Positions 35,602-45,592 of a stretch of 64,000 nt of DNA are shown here, piece by piece. The stretch's first letter is position 1; every line of letters starts with the position of its first letter. A program made the translations under genes and the position numbers. Source of the stretch: Marinoscillum sp040218045 (GTDB taxonomy: Bacteria; Bacteroidota; Bacteroidia; Cytophagales; Cyclobacteriaceae). The notes beneath the pieces were generated by a model. The model was not told where the DNA came from and did not search any database. It was given only the letters and a program-made list of their open reading frames with translations. The stretch is taken from NCBI GenBank assembly GCA_040218045.1, contig JAVJQA010000044.1, forward strand, positions 62,001 through 126,000, read 5' to 3'.

Positions 35602-38600
35602 GTTCTTGCTAGTCGTTTTGATTTACTAGTCAGGAAAGTATAAATAGCCGGGATGACAAATAGGCTTAAGAAGGTGGCTATGATCATTCCGCCGATCACA
35701 GCTACTCCCATAGATACACGGCTTTCGGCGCCCGCACCCAGTGCCAAGGCGATTGGTAAAATCCCCAAAATGGTAGAAAGACTCGTCATGAGAATTGGCC
35801 TGAAACGCATTTTTGCGGCTCCTTTAATCGATTCCATTATCGATAAACCCTGAGCTTTTCTCTGATTGGCAAATTCTACAATCAGGATGCCATTTTTGGT
35901 TACCAGGCCGATCAACATAATCATGCCGATTTGTGAAAAGATATTGAGTGTCTCATTAAAATACCACAAACTAAGGAGCGCTCCAGAAAGCGCTAAAGGA
36001 ACAGTGAACATGATAATCAATGGGTCTCTAAAGCTTTCAAACTGGGCCGCCAACACCAGATAAATAAGCAAAAGTGCCAGCGCAAAAGCAAAATAAAGAT
36101 TTCCTGAGCTTTGTTGAAACTCCAATGAAGATCCGGCGAGTGCTGTCTGGAACCGATCATCCAGCACTTCTTCTGCTATTTGGTCCATCTCTGCAAGGCC
36201 TTGCCCCAAAGAGTAGCCGCTCGCTAAACTCGCAGATATAGTGGCTGATGTAAACCGGTTGTAGTGAAATAACTGGGGAGGAGTGGAGCGCTCTTCAAGA
36301 GAGATCAGGTTATCCATCTGCACCAACTGTCCATTGCCCGACTTGATATATATAGACTTCAAGTCCAGCGGTTCATTCCTATTGGACCGCTCTAGTTGGC
36401 CAATCACATAGTACTGCTTGCCATTCATGATAAAGTACCCAAAGCGGTTGCCACTTAGGCTCAGTTGGAGTGTTTGCGCAATATCCCTTACTGAGACACC
36501 CATACTTCGGGCTTTCTCACGATCTATTCTCACACCTATTTCAGGTTTGTTGAATTTCAGGTCAAGGTCTACGAAATCAAATGCGGGATTGGCTTTTGCT
36601 TTATCAAGAAACGCCGGTAGCACCTCTTTTAGCTCTTCGAGCTCTCTGGCTTGCAGTACAAAGCTTACCGGCAGTCCACCACGTCTATTGCCAATGGATT
36701 CCGGTTCGACTACAAAGGCTCGGGCTTTGGTGTTTTTAGCGATCATTGGTTTGATCTTCTCTACAATTTCATGCTGAGAGCGCTCCCGGTCTTGAGCATC
36801 GATCATTTTTGCAATAATAAAGGCTGAATTCGTGGATCCCGATGAAGTGAAACCAGGGGAGGTGATCGTTATTACGGAATTAGCCTCAGGCACATTTTCT
36901 TCTACAAGGTGGTCGATCTCCTTTACATATTCATCCATGTATTCGAATGTAGCACCTTCAGGTCCTGTAGCAATTATCCTAAACACTCCACGGTCTTCGA
37001 GTGGAGACAGCTCAGAAGGGATGATTTGACCAAACAAATAGATTGATCCCAATGCAATAATAACAATGAGCCCTGAGAGCCATCGGTTCCCCATAAAGCT
37101 GTCCAGGGTATCGTTATACCCTTTATTTAGCCAAACAAAGAAGGGTTCTGTTTTTCGGTGAAACCATGATTGACGCTCTCTTTTCTTCAGCATTTTACTA
37201 GAAAGCATAGGGGTCAATGTGAGGGCCACAAAGGATGAAATAATCACCGCCACGGCTACCGTAATGCCAAATTCGCGGAAAAGCCGTCCGGTAAGTCCTT
37301 GCAAAAACACAATAGGGAAGAATACAGAAGTAAGGGCCACGGTGGTAGAAATAACCGCAAAGAAGATCTCATTGGTGCCTTTTTTGCCCGCCTCGGGCGG
37401 ATCCATGCCTTCTTCTATTTTAGAATAGATGTTTTCCAATACCACAATGGCATCATCCACCACCAGGCCGATGGCCAATACAATTCCTAATAGAGTGAGT
37501 ACATTAATGGAAAAGCCCAAAGCATACATGGCAAAGAATGAGCCAATAAGGGCAATTGGGACCGTGATGACCGGAATAAAAGTAGTTCGCCAATCCCTAA
37601 GGAAGAAGAATATGATCAACACTACCAGGCCAAACGCCACGAAGATCGTTTGCTTTACCTCATTTATGGATTCACTAATGTATTCGGTATTGTCAAAAGC
37701 AATTTGGGTTTTAATGTCTTCAGGAATATTTTTTTGCAGTGCGTCCAGGCGTTTGTAAAACTCTTCGGCAATCTCCAGGTTATTGGATCCTGGCTGCGGT
37801 ACGATAGCGTTGAGTACCATGGGTATCCCATTGTTGCGCAGCATTGTCCGCTCATTTTCAGGAGCCAGCTCGGCCCGGCCAATGTCCTGAAATCTAACGA
37901 TGTTATTTTCGGATTCCTGTATAATCAGGTTGTTGAATTCGGCAGGAGAAGAGAGGCGACCAAAAGTCCTCACGGTTAATTCAGTGGTGTTTCCTTCTAC
38001 CCGTCCAGATGGTAGTTCAATATTCTGTGTTTCTACCGCATTGAGGACGTCTAGCGGAGTAAGCCCAAACGCAGCCAAACGATCTGGATCCATCCAGAGC
38101 CGCATCGAATACTTCTTTTCGCCCCAGATACGCACTTCACTCACTCCATCAATGGTTTGAAACGTTTCCTTGAAAATATTGTCAGCAATTTCTGACATTT
38201 CCAACAGGTTCCTCTTTTCAGAGTAGATCCTCAAAGCTATAATTGGTTGCGAATCAGCATCTGCTTTGGTCACGATTGGAGGATCGGCATCAGGTGGTAG
38301 ATTCCTGGTGGCCCTGGAGACTTTGTCCCTAACATCGTTTGCTGCGGCTTCCAGATTGGTTTCCAAACCAAATTCCACGGTGATAGAACTTCGACCGTCT
38401 GAGCTGATCGATGAGAGTGTTTTGATGCCGTCAATGCCGTTGATTGATTCTTCCAGTGGTTCCGTAATCTGTGTTTCAATGACATCAGCGCTTGCTCCCG
38501 TATACATTGTGGAAACGGTGATTACGGGTGGATCCACACTCGGGTATTCACGAACACCAAGGAAATTAAAACCGATCACCCCGAAAAGCGTAATGATGAT

Positions 38601-38657
38601 GGACATCACTATGGCCAGTACGGGGCGTTCAATACTCATGTTTGCAATACTTGCCAT
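35598..38657 (-). CDS. RND efflux pump permease, AcrB/HAE1 type
   Basis: Inner-membrane proton-driven pump of 1019 residues with the usual 12 helices and two large periplasmic loops. The proton-relay acidic pair is seen in GLVVDDAIVVLENIY. N-terminal family features include SIERPVLAIVMSIIITLFG and GASADVIETQITEPLE. The type is hydrophobe/amphiphile efflux rather than metal efflux. It is 1 bp from the membrane-fusion gene. Confidence 0.96.
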   Translation of the reverse strand: MASIANMSIERPVLAIVMSIIITLFGVIGFNFLGVREYPSVDPPVITVSTMYTGASADVIETQITEPLEESINGIDGIKTLSSISSDGRSSITVEFGLETNLEAAANDVRDKVSRATRNLPPDADPPIVTKADADSQPIIALRIYSEKRNLLEMSEIADNIFKETFQTIDGVSEVRIWGEKKYSMRLWMDPDRLAAFGLTPLDVLNAVETQNIELPSGRVEGNTTELTVRTFGRLSSPAEFNNLIIQESENNIVRFQDIGRAELAPENERTMLRNNGIPMVLNAIVPQPGSNNLEIAEEFYKRLDALQKNIPEDIKTQIAFDNTEYISESINEVKQTIFVAFGLVVLIIFFFLRDWRTTFIPVITVPIALIGSFFAMYALGFSINVLTLLGIVLAIGLVVDDAIVVLENIYSKIEEGMDPPEAGKKGTNEIFFAVISTTVALTSVFFPIVFLQGLTGRLFREFGITVAVAVIISSFVALTLTPMLSSKMLKKRERQSWFHRKTEPFFVWLNKGYNDTLDSFMGNRWLSGLIVIIALGSIYLFGQIIPSELSPLEDRGVFRIIATGPEGATFEYMDEYVKEIDHLVEENVPEANSVITITSPGFTSSGSTNSAFIIAKMIDAQDRERSQHEIVEKIKPMIAKNTKARAFVVEPESIGNRRGGLPVSFVLQARELEELKEVLPAFLDKAKANPAFDFVDLDLKFNKPEIGVRIDREKARSMGVSVRDIAQTLQLSLSGNRFGYFIMNGKQYYVIGQLERSNRNEPLDLKSIYIKSGNGQLVQMDNLISLEERSTPPQLFHYNRFTSATISASLASGYSLGQGLAEMDQIAEEVLDDRFQTALAGSSLEFQQSSGNLYFAFALALLLIYLVLAAQFESFRDPLIIMFTVPLALSGALLSLWYFNETLNIFSQIGMIMLIGLVTKNGILIVEFANQRKAQGLSIMESIKGAAKMRFRPILMTSLSTILGILPIALALGAGAESRVSMGVAVIGGMIIATFLSLFVIPAIYTFLTSKSKRLART

Positions 38658-38658
38658 A

Positions 38659-39720
38659 CTACTTCAGGTTTATATTGACTTCAGAACCTTGATTGATCTG
38701 CAACAATCCTGAAACAATAACAGTATCCCCCGGAGCAATTCCTGAAGTTATCTGTAGGTTGTCTTCCGTTCTGATTCCTGTTTCTACCAATTGAGTCTCC
38801 ACTTTTCCGTTTTTATATAGGTAGAGTTTCTTTCCGTTCAACTCTGGAATCACTGCAATAGTCGGTACCATCATCGCATTTGGAATGGTTTCCAGAATTA
38901 ATTCAATTCTCGCAAATTGACCCGGTAGCAGTTGATTGGATCTATTGGGAGCTTTGGCCCTTACCTTTAAACTTCGGGTTTGAGGGTCTATCTGAGGTTC
39001 AATAGCATAAATGGAGCCAGCAAATTCCTCTTGGTAAGCATCTACTGTGAAAAGAATACTATCCCCAGTATTTACAAGACTGATGTATTTACTCGGTATG
39101 GAAAACTCCAGTTTGATTGGATCTACCTTGTAAAGTTCTGCTATTCGGTCACCAGGGTTGAGGTAACTGCCCTCGGAGATATTGCGTAAGCCGACTACTC
39201 CGCCAAAAGGTGCCTTAATGTGGTGTTTAGCCAACCGAGCTTGCATGATTTTAATCTCCGCATTGGTTGTGTTGAGGGTGGTAAATGAGGTTTCATATTC
39301 TTCGCGGCTAATTGCTTCCTTATCCAATAGTTGCTTTTGCCGGAATTCATTGTCCTCGTTGAGTTTGCGCGTATACTGGAGTTTCTCTATTTCAGCCAAT
39401 ACCTCATCGTCATTGAGCTTGATCAATAATTCACCCTTCTTTACTGCCTGGCCTTCTAGAAATGAAATTCTCTCCACTTTGCCTGCTACCTCGCTATTTA
39501 AAGTGACCGATTCATCTGCCAAAATCGAGCCTGTGACGTTTACCTGGTTCCGGAGAGGGCTCTTAGCTATTATTATTCCATCTACAAGCAGTTTTTCTTT
39601 AGAGGCAGATATGGAAGTGGTGGTGGTCTCTTCGCTCGTTGGAAGTTTTGGATAAACAATAATCCCCAAAATAACCAGCGTGACCACAATGTATAGAATT
39701 CTCTTAACTGTTTTATTCAT
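38659..39720 (-). CDS. RND efflux membrane-fusion protein (HlyD/AcrA family)
   Basis: Periplasmic adaptor of 353 residues: an N-terminal membrane anchor (about 7-24), a biotinyl-lipoyl-like half (SEVAGKVERISFLEGQAVKKGELL), a short coiled-coil hairpin, the second lipoyl half (HHIKAPFGGVVGLRNISEGSYL) and a beta-barrel/MP domain. First gene of the three-gene pump operon. Confidence 0.94.
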   Translation of the reverse strand: MNKTVKRILYIVVTLVILGIIVYPKLPTSEETTTTSISASKEKLLVDGIIIAKSPLRNQVNVTGSILADESVTLNSEVAGKVERISFLEGQAVKKGELLIKLNDDEVLAEIEKLQYTRKLNEDNEFRQKQLLDKEAISREEYETSFTTLNTTNAEIKIMQARLAKHHIKAPFGGVVGLRNISEGSYLNPGDRIAELYKVDPIKLEFSIPSKYISLVNTGDSILFTVDAYQEEFAGSIYAIEPQIDPQTRSLKVRAKAPNRSNQLLPGQFARIELILETIPNAMMVPTIAVIPELNGKKLYLYKNGKVETQLVETGIRTEDNLQITSGIAPGDTVIVSGLLQINQGSEVNINLK

Positions 39721-39979
39721 TTGTAGGTTGATTCCAAATCATTACACCAAATCATCGCATATTGTTTTCAAGTGTCAATGCTTTGGAAAGTAAAATCATG
39801 TTTCAATCGCGGTGCAAATTTATATGTATCTACCGATAACCAAAGATGATAATTGGTTGAAGTGAATAAATCAGTGATGAAAGGTACGGCTAAACCGTAG
39901 ACCAATATACCGACTTCACGGTATTCCTTTCTCAAAAACATCGCTCTAATTTAGTGTCATCATAAAAACGCAAAAAAAT

Positions 39980-41761
39980 ATGCATCGACTTAAACTATTC
40001 ACAATATCCTTGACCATAATGTGTCTTATTTTGTCTGCACCGGCTTATTCACAGTTGGGCTTAGGTAAAAAGAAAGACGATACAGAGCAAAAAGAAGCAA
40101 CAGAAGAAGGAGATGAGGAAGAAGGTGGATTTGGAGGGAAATTCAAGTCCAAAGTAAAAAATTTCAACCCAATGAAATCTCTTGGAAAGCTTGCTGGGAA
40201 TTTACTTACCACCACGACTGACGATCTGAATACCCTTTCAATGCAGGTATTGTATATGCAGAACCTGTACCCTAGTGAAGCCATGACTGTAGAGACCGAG
40301 TATTTTGGTTTTTGGGAATCTGGAATGGATATGGCCGGTGTGCTCTTTTTGAAAAAGGAAGGAGTAGGCATGAGCAAGATTGATGGAAGTGTTAAAATAG
40401 ATGGCAATGAAATAGAGCATGTGGCCAATGGCTTCTATGGTGGCATTGTGTCCGAAAATAGCGGAAGTCATATCATCAATGTGGAGACTGTAAGTGGCGA
40501 TAAGGCTTTACTCAAAGCTGAACCAATAGAACCAATAGAGATAATCACTGTTAATGGAGTGCCAAGGGGAGAAGTAGCCGAGGTGAACATGGACCAGGAT
40601 CTTGTATTGGAGCTGAAACATCCACAGGGAGGTACTGAAGACTTTTATGTTGCCGTTCTAGGTAAGGTAATGGGTGTTAAAGGCTTTAATGAAATTGGGT
40701 TCTTCAAAAGCACTAATAAAATTGTGATCCCAAAAGAAGCATTTAAACACACTGCAACTACGGCTTATAAATTTGAGCAGGGAGCTAATTATTTAATGGT
40801 TCAAAGAACAAAGGAAACGGTAGTCAACCTTCCAGATGTAGGAGCAGCACAGGTCATCACTGGGGCCATGGATTGGTCACCTATTACATTGAACGGAGAT
40901 CAGAAGACATTTTTGGGAATTGGCACTGATGAGTATAATGCCAAATACCAGGTGAAAACTGATGACAAGTTTCAGGTGCAGGCCAATAAACCTAACGCCT
41001 TCTGGGGACCTCCATTGACACAACCAAAGAAACTCGCCATGGCATCATTTGTAGTGCGTGCTACTGAGCTAAAACAACAACAAAGTAAAACTTCCTCATC
41101 GACTGCTGGAAACGTAACAACTACCACTACGACCACTACGACCAAAACATTCCCTAAGGTTCCTGAAGCTTATTGGGACCAATTGGTAAATGAATTCTAT
41201 GCCAAATTTGAAAAAGCTTTGTTGAGCGAAATGAATATTGAATTGGTACCTATTGAGGAAACCATGAAAGCAAGTCAGTATCAAAACCTTTTCGCAACTG
41301 AGGATACGGTATCTGAGAGTGTGGTAGTAAAACCTTACAAAGGTTGCAAACTGCTTCTCCCAACCACTTTTAGCGAAATGTGGCAATCAAGGACCAGTAC
41401 ATTTCCAAATGATAAACCGGAAGTCAAACTGATGAAGGAACTTGGTGTAGATGGAATCATCTCTGTAACGGTTGATTGTGCGATGGCATGGGAGGATGGA
41501 GCACTAAGTCCAAGGTTTTCCTTCAAAATTGATGGGCCAACAAATGGTTGGAAAGTGGGGCCTACTACTTATGCGAATGGGCTGATTACCGGACCTGGAA
41601 CAGGAATCTCTGAAAGCTCTAAGAGTGCGGAAAACATTGTTGACCAGTTAAACCAAATCATGAGTGTAGATAGAGTTATTGAACTATTCAAAGAATCAAT
41701 GGCCGGTTTGAAAGAAGATGAGAAGAACAAAGGTTATGAAAAAATCTGGGCGTTGAAATAA
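39980..41761 (+). CDS. Unknown secreted protein
   Basis: Protein of 593 residues with a signal peptide ending AYSQ (about 25), an acidic/Lys-rich linker (about 30-60), a long beta-rich body and, near 375-385, a run of threonines. The C-terminal third (about 390-590) looks like a separate globular domain (LMKELGVDGIISVTVDCAMAW). I do not recognise the family. It stands alone, with an intrinsic terminator downstream. Confidence 0.75.
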   Translation: MHRLKLFTISLTIMCLILSAPAYSQLGLGKKKDDTEQKEATEEGDEEEGGFGGKFKSKVKNFNPMKSLGKLAGNLLTTTTDDLNTLSMQVLYMQNLYPSEAMTVETEYFGFWESGMDMAGVLFLKKEGVGMSKIDGSVKIDGNEIEHVANGFYGGIVSENSGSHIINVETVSGDKALLKAEPIEPIEIITVNGVPRGEVAEVNMDQDLVLELKHPQGGTEDFYVAVLGKVMGVKGFNEIGFFKSTNKIVIPKEAFKHTATTAYKFEQGANYLMVQRTKETVVNLPDVGAAQVITGAMDWSPITLNGDQKTFLGIGTDEYNAKYQVKTDDKFQVQANKPNAFWGPPLTQPKKLAMASFVVRATELKQQQSKTSSSTAGNVTTTTTTTTTKTFPKVPEAYWDQLVNEFYAKFEKALLSEMNIELVPIEETMKASQYQNLFATEDTVSESVVVKPYKGCKLLLPTTFSEMWQSRTSTFPNDKPEVKLMKELGVDGIISVTVDCAMAWEDGALSPRFSFKIDGPTNGWKVGPTTYANGLITGPGTGISESSKSAENIVDQLNQIMSVDRVIELFKESMAGLKEDEKNKGYEKIWALK

Positions 41762-41780
41762 GATACAGCAGGCCATAATT

Positions 41781-41806
41781 CACCAACTTTCTAGAGCTAG
41801 TTGGTG
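41781..41806 (+). terminator. Hairpin downstream of the unknown secreted protein
   Basis: CACCAACT and AGTTGGTG, perfect 8-bp arms around 10 bases, 20 bp after the stop and 20 bp before a stronger terminator. Possibly a 3' stabilising hairpin. Confidence 0.45.
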
Positions 41807-41825
41807 CATATTGGCAGTTGCAATA

Positions 41826-41850
41826 GGCGGGCATAAGGCCCGCCTTTTTT
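41826..41850 (+). terminator. Intrinsic terminator
   Basis: GGCGGGC-ATAAG-GCCCGCC followed by TTTTTT on the plus strand. It serves the 593-residue protein gene; the stem also lies just past the stop of the convergent gene. Confidence 0.9.
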
Positions 41851-42826
41851 ATGGAACCACAATTTTGCCCTTCACCCAGGTTTCTCCGGCGAGGTAAAAA
41901 TCCATTTTGGTTTTATTTTGGATATCCACAAGTTGATTGCGTAACTCTATGGAACGTATGAAAAGATCAGCGCGCAATTGATTTGCTTTAGCAAGTTCAT
42001 CCTGGTTAGAAATATGATTGATATAGCCATAAGACTTTTCTTTTCGGCCCGATTTCACAGCGATGTACCAGTCATCAATAAGGGCCAGGTCGTATGGGTC
42101 CATCATTCCCTTACTGACCTCAACCATAAGCCTTGGTTTTAAGTTGGGGTAAATATCATCGCTTTGCTGGTATTCAGGAGAAAGGGAATTATGGTGGCAA
42201 AGTATAGTTGTCATCCATAGGCTATTGCCTATCAGCTGTTCTCCAGGGTATCCTGTTTGGTTGAGGATTTCCAGTAAGTCTCCAATTTGTGCCTCAGAGT
42301 GGGGGATTCCTTCTTCCTGTATCAACTTTTCGCGAGCTTCATCTCCTGGTTTAAAATAATATTTCAGGGCCAGTTTTTGATCCTTTCTAAACATTTGTTC
42401 CACTCGGGTCCTGACCGGAGCATTCATGCGATTGGAGAAATCTTCGCGCAATGCTTCATAATTCAGCTCAAGGTGTGCCCATTGGACTTCCTTCTTGAGT
42501 TTTTTAAGTATGTTGTTTTTTTTAATCTCCTTAAGCGTCCACCCATTAGCTACTCCTAGCCCCAAGTAATCAAAAGCTCTTTGAGTTTGATTAAGGTATA
42601 CCGCCAATTGTGCAGCTACTTTATGTTCTCTTAGAAATACGAACTCAAAATCACTGAATAGCTGATCATATACCGCTAATGCCTCTTGGTATGATTCGGT
42701 TGCAATCAGTCTTTCTGCAGATAACACCCGTGAGTGATAGTCAAAATAATTTGCCTGTCCAAAGCAGTAGGCGTTGGCTAAAATCCATATTAAGGCAAAA
42801 AGTAAGATGGCCCGGGGCATTGGCAT
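41849..42826 (-). CDS. Unknown secreted protein, TPR-like helical N-terminus
   Basis: Protein of 325 residues with a signal peptide ending YCFGQ (about 24) and a helical, TPR-like first half (YQEALAVYDQLFSDF). The second half has DLLEILNQTGYPGEQLIGNSLW, TTILCHHNS and DPYDLALIDDW, a layout seen in Bacteroidota DUF6624-type proteins. Function unknown. Confidence 0.7.
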   Translation of the reverse strand: MPMPRAILLFALIWILANAYCFGQANYFDYHSRVLSAERLIATESYQEALAVYDQLFSDFEFVFLREHKVAAQLAVYLNQTQRAFDYLGLGVANGWTLKEIKKNNILKKLKKEVQWAHLELNYEALREDFSNRMNAPVRTRVEQMFRKDQKLALKYYFKPGDEAREKLIQEEGIPHSEAQIGDLLEILNQTGYPGEQLIGNSLWMTTILCHHNSLSPEYQQSDDIYPNLKPRLMVEVSKGMMDPYDLALIDDWYIAVKSGRKEKSYGYINHISNQDELAKANQLRADLFIRSIELRNQLVDIQNKTKMDFYLAGETWVKGKIVVP

Positions 42827-42917
42827 CTAACTAAAATAATTAATTCGTAGCTAATATTCCTGTTTTAGTAAATGAAAAATTCACTATCACGGCCGGTTAT
42901 TCTGTATTTTTCTAACA

Positions 42918-43056
42918 AAAAAGAGGCTGTCTCAAAAGGTTGGAGTCATTCTGAACTTGTTTCAGAATCTTTGATTTTAACAGCTAATCGCGGTTAAGAT
43001 CCTGAAATAAATTCAGGATGACTGTTTGTTAAAACCCTTTGAGACAGCCTCTTTTT
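42918..43056. repeat. Nested palindromic repeat element (MITE/REP-like)
   Basis: Element of 139 bp. Outer arms AAAAAGAGGCTGTCTCAAAAGG (42918-42939, two parts: AAAAAGAGGCTG and TCTCAAAAGG) and its reverse complement at 43036-43056 differ by one inserted A. Inside are two smaller palindromes, ATTCTGA...TCAGAAT (42948-42967) and ATCCTGA...TTCAGGAT (42999-43019), and TTTTAACAG facing CTGTTTGTTAAAA. The internal motif resembles short palindromes scattered in many Bacteroidota genomes (from memory). It sits 18 bp past the hbd stop and may also terminate that gene. Confidence 0.7.
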
Positions 43057-43074
43057 ATCAAACCATGAATTTGT

Positions 43075-43962
43075 TCACTTAAACATCTTACTTACCACCA
43101 AATCCTTGGATCCGGGAGTGTATTTATAAAATCCTTCTCCGGTTTTTACTCCCATATAACCAGCAGTGACCATGTTCACCAGAAGAGGACAGGGAGCATA
43201 TTTGGGATTCCCGAAACCTTCGTGGAGTACTTTGAGGATACTGAGACAAACGTCCAAACCAATAAAATCTGCGAGTTGCAATGGCCCCATTGGGTGTGCC
43301 ATACCTAATTTCATTACAGTGTCAATTTCTCCCACACCAGCTACTCCTTCAAATAGGCTATAAATAGCTTCATTGATCATTGGCATTAATATTCGGTTGG
43401 CGATGAAGCCAGGGTAGTCGTTAACTTCTACTGGATCTTTACCCAACTTTCTGGAAGCATCCATTACGGCTTTGGTGGTCTCTTCAGAAGTGGCATAACC
43501 CCTGATCACCTCCACCAGCTTCATGATGGGGACAGGGTTCATGAAGTGCATTCCAATTACCTGGCCGGGACGTTTCGTCTCCGTAGCTATTCTGGTGATG
43601 GAAATAGAAGATGTGTTGGTTGATAGAATGGCCGAAGCAGGGGCATATTGGTCCATATCATGAAAAATCTTCTTCTTGATGTCAAAATTCTCTGCGGCAG
43701 CTTCAACTACCAGGTCTGCAGATTTAACACCCTCTTTGATCGTGGTGAAAGTAGAGATATTTTTAAGTGTGGATGTTTTATCCGCTGAAGAGATTTTTTC
43801 TTTGGCAACTTGTCGATCTAGGTTTTTTTCAATAGTGGCCAGGGCTTTTTCAAGTGCTTGTTCTGAAATATCAATGAGTGAAACTTTATAGCCGTATTGT
43901 GCAAACACGTGGGCAATTCCGTTTCCCATTGTACCGGAACCAATGACTGAAATGTTGTTCAT
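43075..43962 (-). CDS. hbd: 3-hydroxybutyryl-CoA dehydrogenase
   Basis: NAD(P)-dependent 3-hydroxyacyl-CoA dehydrogenase of 295 residues. It has the Rossmann motif GSGTMGNG at 8-15, the catalytic His region GMHFMNPVPIMKLVEVIRG, and the C-terminal dimerisation domain with DYPGFIANRILMPMINEA. It interconverts acetoacetyl-CoA and 3-hydroxybutyryl-CoA in fatty-acid or butyrate metabolism. It starts 9 bp after the first amylase gene and is probably co-transcribed with it, an odd pairing. Confidence 0.95.
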   Translation of the reverse strand: MNNISVIGSGTMGNGIAHVFAQYGYKVSLIDISEQALEKALATIEKNLDRQVAKEKISSADKTSTLKNISTFTTIKEGVKSADLVVEAAAENFDIKKKIFHDMDQYAPASAILSTNTSSISITRIATETKRPGQVIGMHFMNPVPIMKLVEVIRGYATSEETTKAVMDASRKLGKDPVEVNDYPGFIANRILMPMINEAIYSLFEGVAGVGEIDTVMKLGMAHPMGPLQLADFIGLDVCLSILKVLHEGFGNPKYAPCPLLVNMVTAGYMGVKTGEGFYKYTPGSKDLVVSKMFK

Positions 43963-43971
43963 TTTTGTGTG

Positions 43972-45585
43972 TTATTTGGGTTTTGAAAGAATAATGCTTT
44001 GATAAGGAGGCAAAACTAACGTTTCCAGTGAATCATTCTCAAAATCATAGGTACTAAGCTCAACATTCTTGAAACCACCAGGTTTTGAAAATCTTTTGGT
44101 TTTGGCCGAAAGGTTATGAACTACAAGCATCTCCTGGTTTTTGAAAGTTCTAGTGAAAGCAAGTATTTCTTTATCTGAAAAGGACTGAAATTCAACACTC
44201 CCGTAGGTCATTACTTCAGATTTCCTTCTAAAATGGATCAATGACTTATAGTGGTTGAAGATGCTGTTTGGGTCGTCGATCTGGTCAAGTAGTGGAGTAA
44301 CGGACTCCTCGGTACTGTACTTTGCTTTGATCCAGGAGGTTTGACCAGAATCTGGTTTGGAAAACCATAAAAATGGCTCTCTGATTAGCTCGTCTGGTTT
44401 CATGCCTCGCATACCTATTTCCTCTCCATAATAGATATAAGGAGCCCCAGGCAATGTGAGTAGGATAGACGCTGCTAGTTGTGCTTTTGGTATTTCATTT
44501 TCCACAAAAGACATGACCCGATTCTGGTCATGGTTAGTGAGAAAGGTAGTATTGACAAAGTCCGGGTTTACCTTATTGAAAGCTTGAGCACTTTCGTTGA
44601 AAAGGTCTACAGGCGACCCGTCTCCTACCTTCCAGGTACTTTCATGAATGGTAGCAGAGACCATTTTCTCATTTTTCACTGTCTCCATAATGGTAAATGC
44701 CAGATCAAAGTTGAAAAGCCCTGTAAACCCAGCAGCGAATGGTTGTTGGGTTTCCAAATCAGCCCAAACTTCTCCTACCAGATATACGTCTGGATTGTAG
44801 GATTCCATTTTCTGTTTAAACTCAGCCCAAAAAGCATGGTTATCTTCCGCCCTGTAGTCTGGATAGATATGTTTGGCAGCGTCAAGCCTGAATCCATCTA
44901 CACCGATTTCATTCAGCCAAAATACTCCAATGTTATATACCTCATCCCTTACTTTGGGGTTGTCATAGTTGAGGTCAGGCATGCCACTATAAAAGAATGA
45001 AAAGTAAAGTTCATCCTGCCCCTCCAATTCGTTCCATTGCCTGATATTGTCACTATCACCTGTTGCTGCCTTCTCCAAAATCCCTTGAGCTTCAATTTCT
45101 TCCATGTCACCCCAAACAAAGTAATCCCTATACTCACTATCAGGATCTAGAGCAGCTTTAAACCATGGATGTTCGTTAGAGCAGTGATTGATTACCAGGT
45201 CTATCACTACCCGAATATTCCTGTCGTGAGCTTCTTGGACGAACTGTTTGAAGTCCTCAATAGTGCCATAATCAGGATGAATGCCATTGTAGTCAGTCAC
45301 GTCATATTTGTGATAAGAAGGAGAGGGGTTGATAGGCATGAGCCACACAGCTTCAATTCCAAGATCCTCCAGGTAATCCAGTTTCTCGGTCATGCCATTA
45401 ATGTCACCGATTCCATCTCCGTTGCTATCATAGAATGATTGAACGAAAATCTCATAAGTTACGGCGTTGGGCCATCTACTTGGAAGTTTGTCTTTTTGAT
45501 CAGATGATTCCATCGAATTGTTTTGATTGCATCCAACCAGTGCCAATATAAGCACCAGCAAAGCGGGAATTTGAAGTTTTATCAT
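43972..45585 (-). CDS. Lipoprotein alpha-amylase, GH13 family
   Basis: Protein of 537 residues exported by a lipoprotein signal (lipobox LVGC, C19). The catalytic barrel shows the four GH13 regions: DLVINHCS, GFRLDAAKH (nucleophile D235), GEVW (acid/base E272) and LTNHDQNR (D353). A C-terminal beta domain follows from about 455. It should cleave alpha-1,4-glucans at the cell surface or in the periplasm. It lies 7 bp after a second GH13 lipoprotein gene. Confidence 0.93.
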   Translation of the reverse strand: MIKLQIPALLVLILALVGCNQNNSMESSDQKDKLPSRWPNAVTYEIFVQSFYDSNGDGIGDINGMTEKLDYLEDLGIEAVWLMPINPSPSYHKYDVTDYNGIHPDYGTIEDFKQFVQEAHDRNIRVVIDLVINHCSNEHPWFKAALDPDSEYRDYFVWGDMEEIEAQGILEKAATGDSDNIRQWNELEGQDELYFSFFYSGMPDLNYDNPKVRDEVYNIGVFWLNEIGVDGFRLDAAKHIYPDYRAEDNHAFWAEFKQKMESYNPDVYLVGEVWADLETQQPFAAGFTGLFNFDLAFTIMETVKNEKMVSATIHESTWKVGDGSPVDLFNESAQAFNKVNPDFVNTTFLTNHDQNRVMSFVENEIPKAQLAASILLTLPGAPYIYYGEEIGMRGMKPDELIREPFLWFSKPDSGQTSWIKAKYSTEESVTPLLDQIDDPNSIFNHYKSLIHFRRKSEVMTYGSVEFQSFSDKEILAFTRTFKNQEMLVVHNLSAKTKRFSKPGGFKNVELSTYDFENDSLETLVLPPYQSIILSKPK

Positions 45586-45592
45586 TATGGGG

